A stretch of 64,000 bases of DNA from Streptomyces sp. NBC_01429 (GTDB taxonomy: Bacteria > Actinomycetota > Actinomycetes > Streptomycetales > Streptomycetaceae): the NCBI RefSeq assembly GCF_036231945.1, contig NZ_CP109599.1, forward strand, positions 2,884,501-2,948,500, given 5' to 3'. A program made the translations under genes and the position numbers. Every line of letters begins with the position of its first letter. Position 1 is the first letter of the stretch. The notes beneath the pieces were generated by a model. It was not told the DNA's origin and made no database searches. It saw only the letters and a list, made by a program, of their open reading frames with translations. Positions 63,913 to 64,000 of the stretch are shown in pieces.

Positions 63913-64000
63913 GTGAACGACCAGCACGCCCACGCCGGGTACGCCGCACATGACGGTTACCAGAACGGCAGCTTCGCGACGGATCCGCTCTTCGGCAACC
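63913..64000 (+). CDS. Probable M23-family peptidase, N-terminal fragment
   Basis: Only 29 codons are in the window, beginning VNDQHAHAGYAAHDGYQNGS with a Gly/Tyr/His-rich start, then FATDPLFGN. From memory this resembles the N-terminus of a conserved Streptomyces M23 metallopeptidase encoded next to the sucCD region. The catalytic domain is outside the window. A purine-rich GAGAGAGAAG precedes the GTG. Confidence 0.6.
   Translation, partial: MNDQHAHAGYAAHDGYQNGSFATDPLFGN

Overview
The window is high-GC actinobacterial DNA, almost certainly from a Streptomyces chromosome. Evidence: very GC-rich third codon positions, GTG starts, rare TTA codons, and a core gene order (mdh, folD-DUF3017, purHN, DUF6350, sucCD, M23 peptidase) that, from memory, matches the conserved core of Streptomyces chromosomes. 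No rRNA, tRNA, CRISPR array or complete insertion sequence was seen.

Layout. 0-5.4 kb: leftward peptide-uptake operon (solute-binding protein, M14 carboxypeptidase, two permeases, ATPase). The binding-protein gene carries an in-frame amber codon. A divergent gene fuses a GbsR/MarR-type regulator to an IS5-type transposase DNA-binding domain. 6.5-16.8 kb: accessory island bracketed by two inverted copies of a degenerate repeat. It holds an MFS pseudogene and a tightly overlapped eight-gene leftward operon (keto-pentenoate hydratase, acylating aldehyde dehydrogenase, HMG-type aldolase, FabH-like KAS III, ACP, CitE-like lyase, MaoC hydratase, Eis-like acetyltransferase). Facing it are a regulator gene with two TTA codons and a NUDIX gene. 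This looks like a small, bldA-dependent biosynthetic cluster that I do not recognise. 16.9-18.7 kb: three-gene operon (membrane protein, DUF393, TetR) with two palindromic operators on its promoter.

18.8-30.5 kb: housekeeping and cell-envelope genes, including a D-Ala-D-Ala carboxypeptidase, BrkB family protein, a DprE1/DprE2-like pair, trpS, a DMT permease, and a divergent MocR/AhpD pair. 30.5-37.9 kb: glycine betaine operon combining choline-to-betaine oxidation (betB, betA) with an ABC uptake system. 38-53.6 kb: central metabolism (mdh, folD, purH, purN, sucD, sucC) mixed with actinobacterial membrane proteins and two HTH proteins carrying a transmembrane segment. Tandem Crp-like sites lie upstream of sucC.

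53.8-61.9 kb: two divergent operons, MoxR ATPase-DUF5682-VWA and SWIM-DUF5691. They share a promoter region with a perfect 14-bp inverted repeat whose arms match the RecA-independent (PafBC / RecA-NDp) DNA-damage promoter motif. This is the strongest candidate for an uncharacterised system. The window ends with a stand-alone B12-binding mutase subunit, a lipase and the first codons of a probable M23 peptidase.
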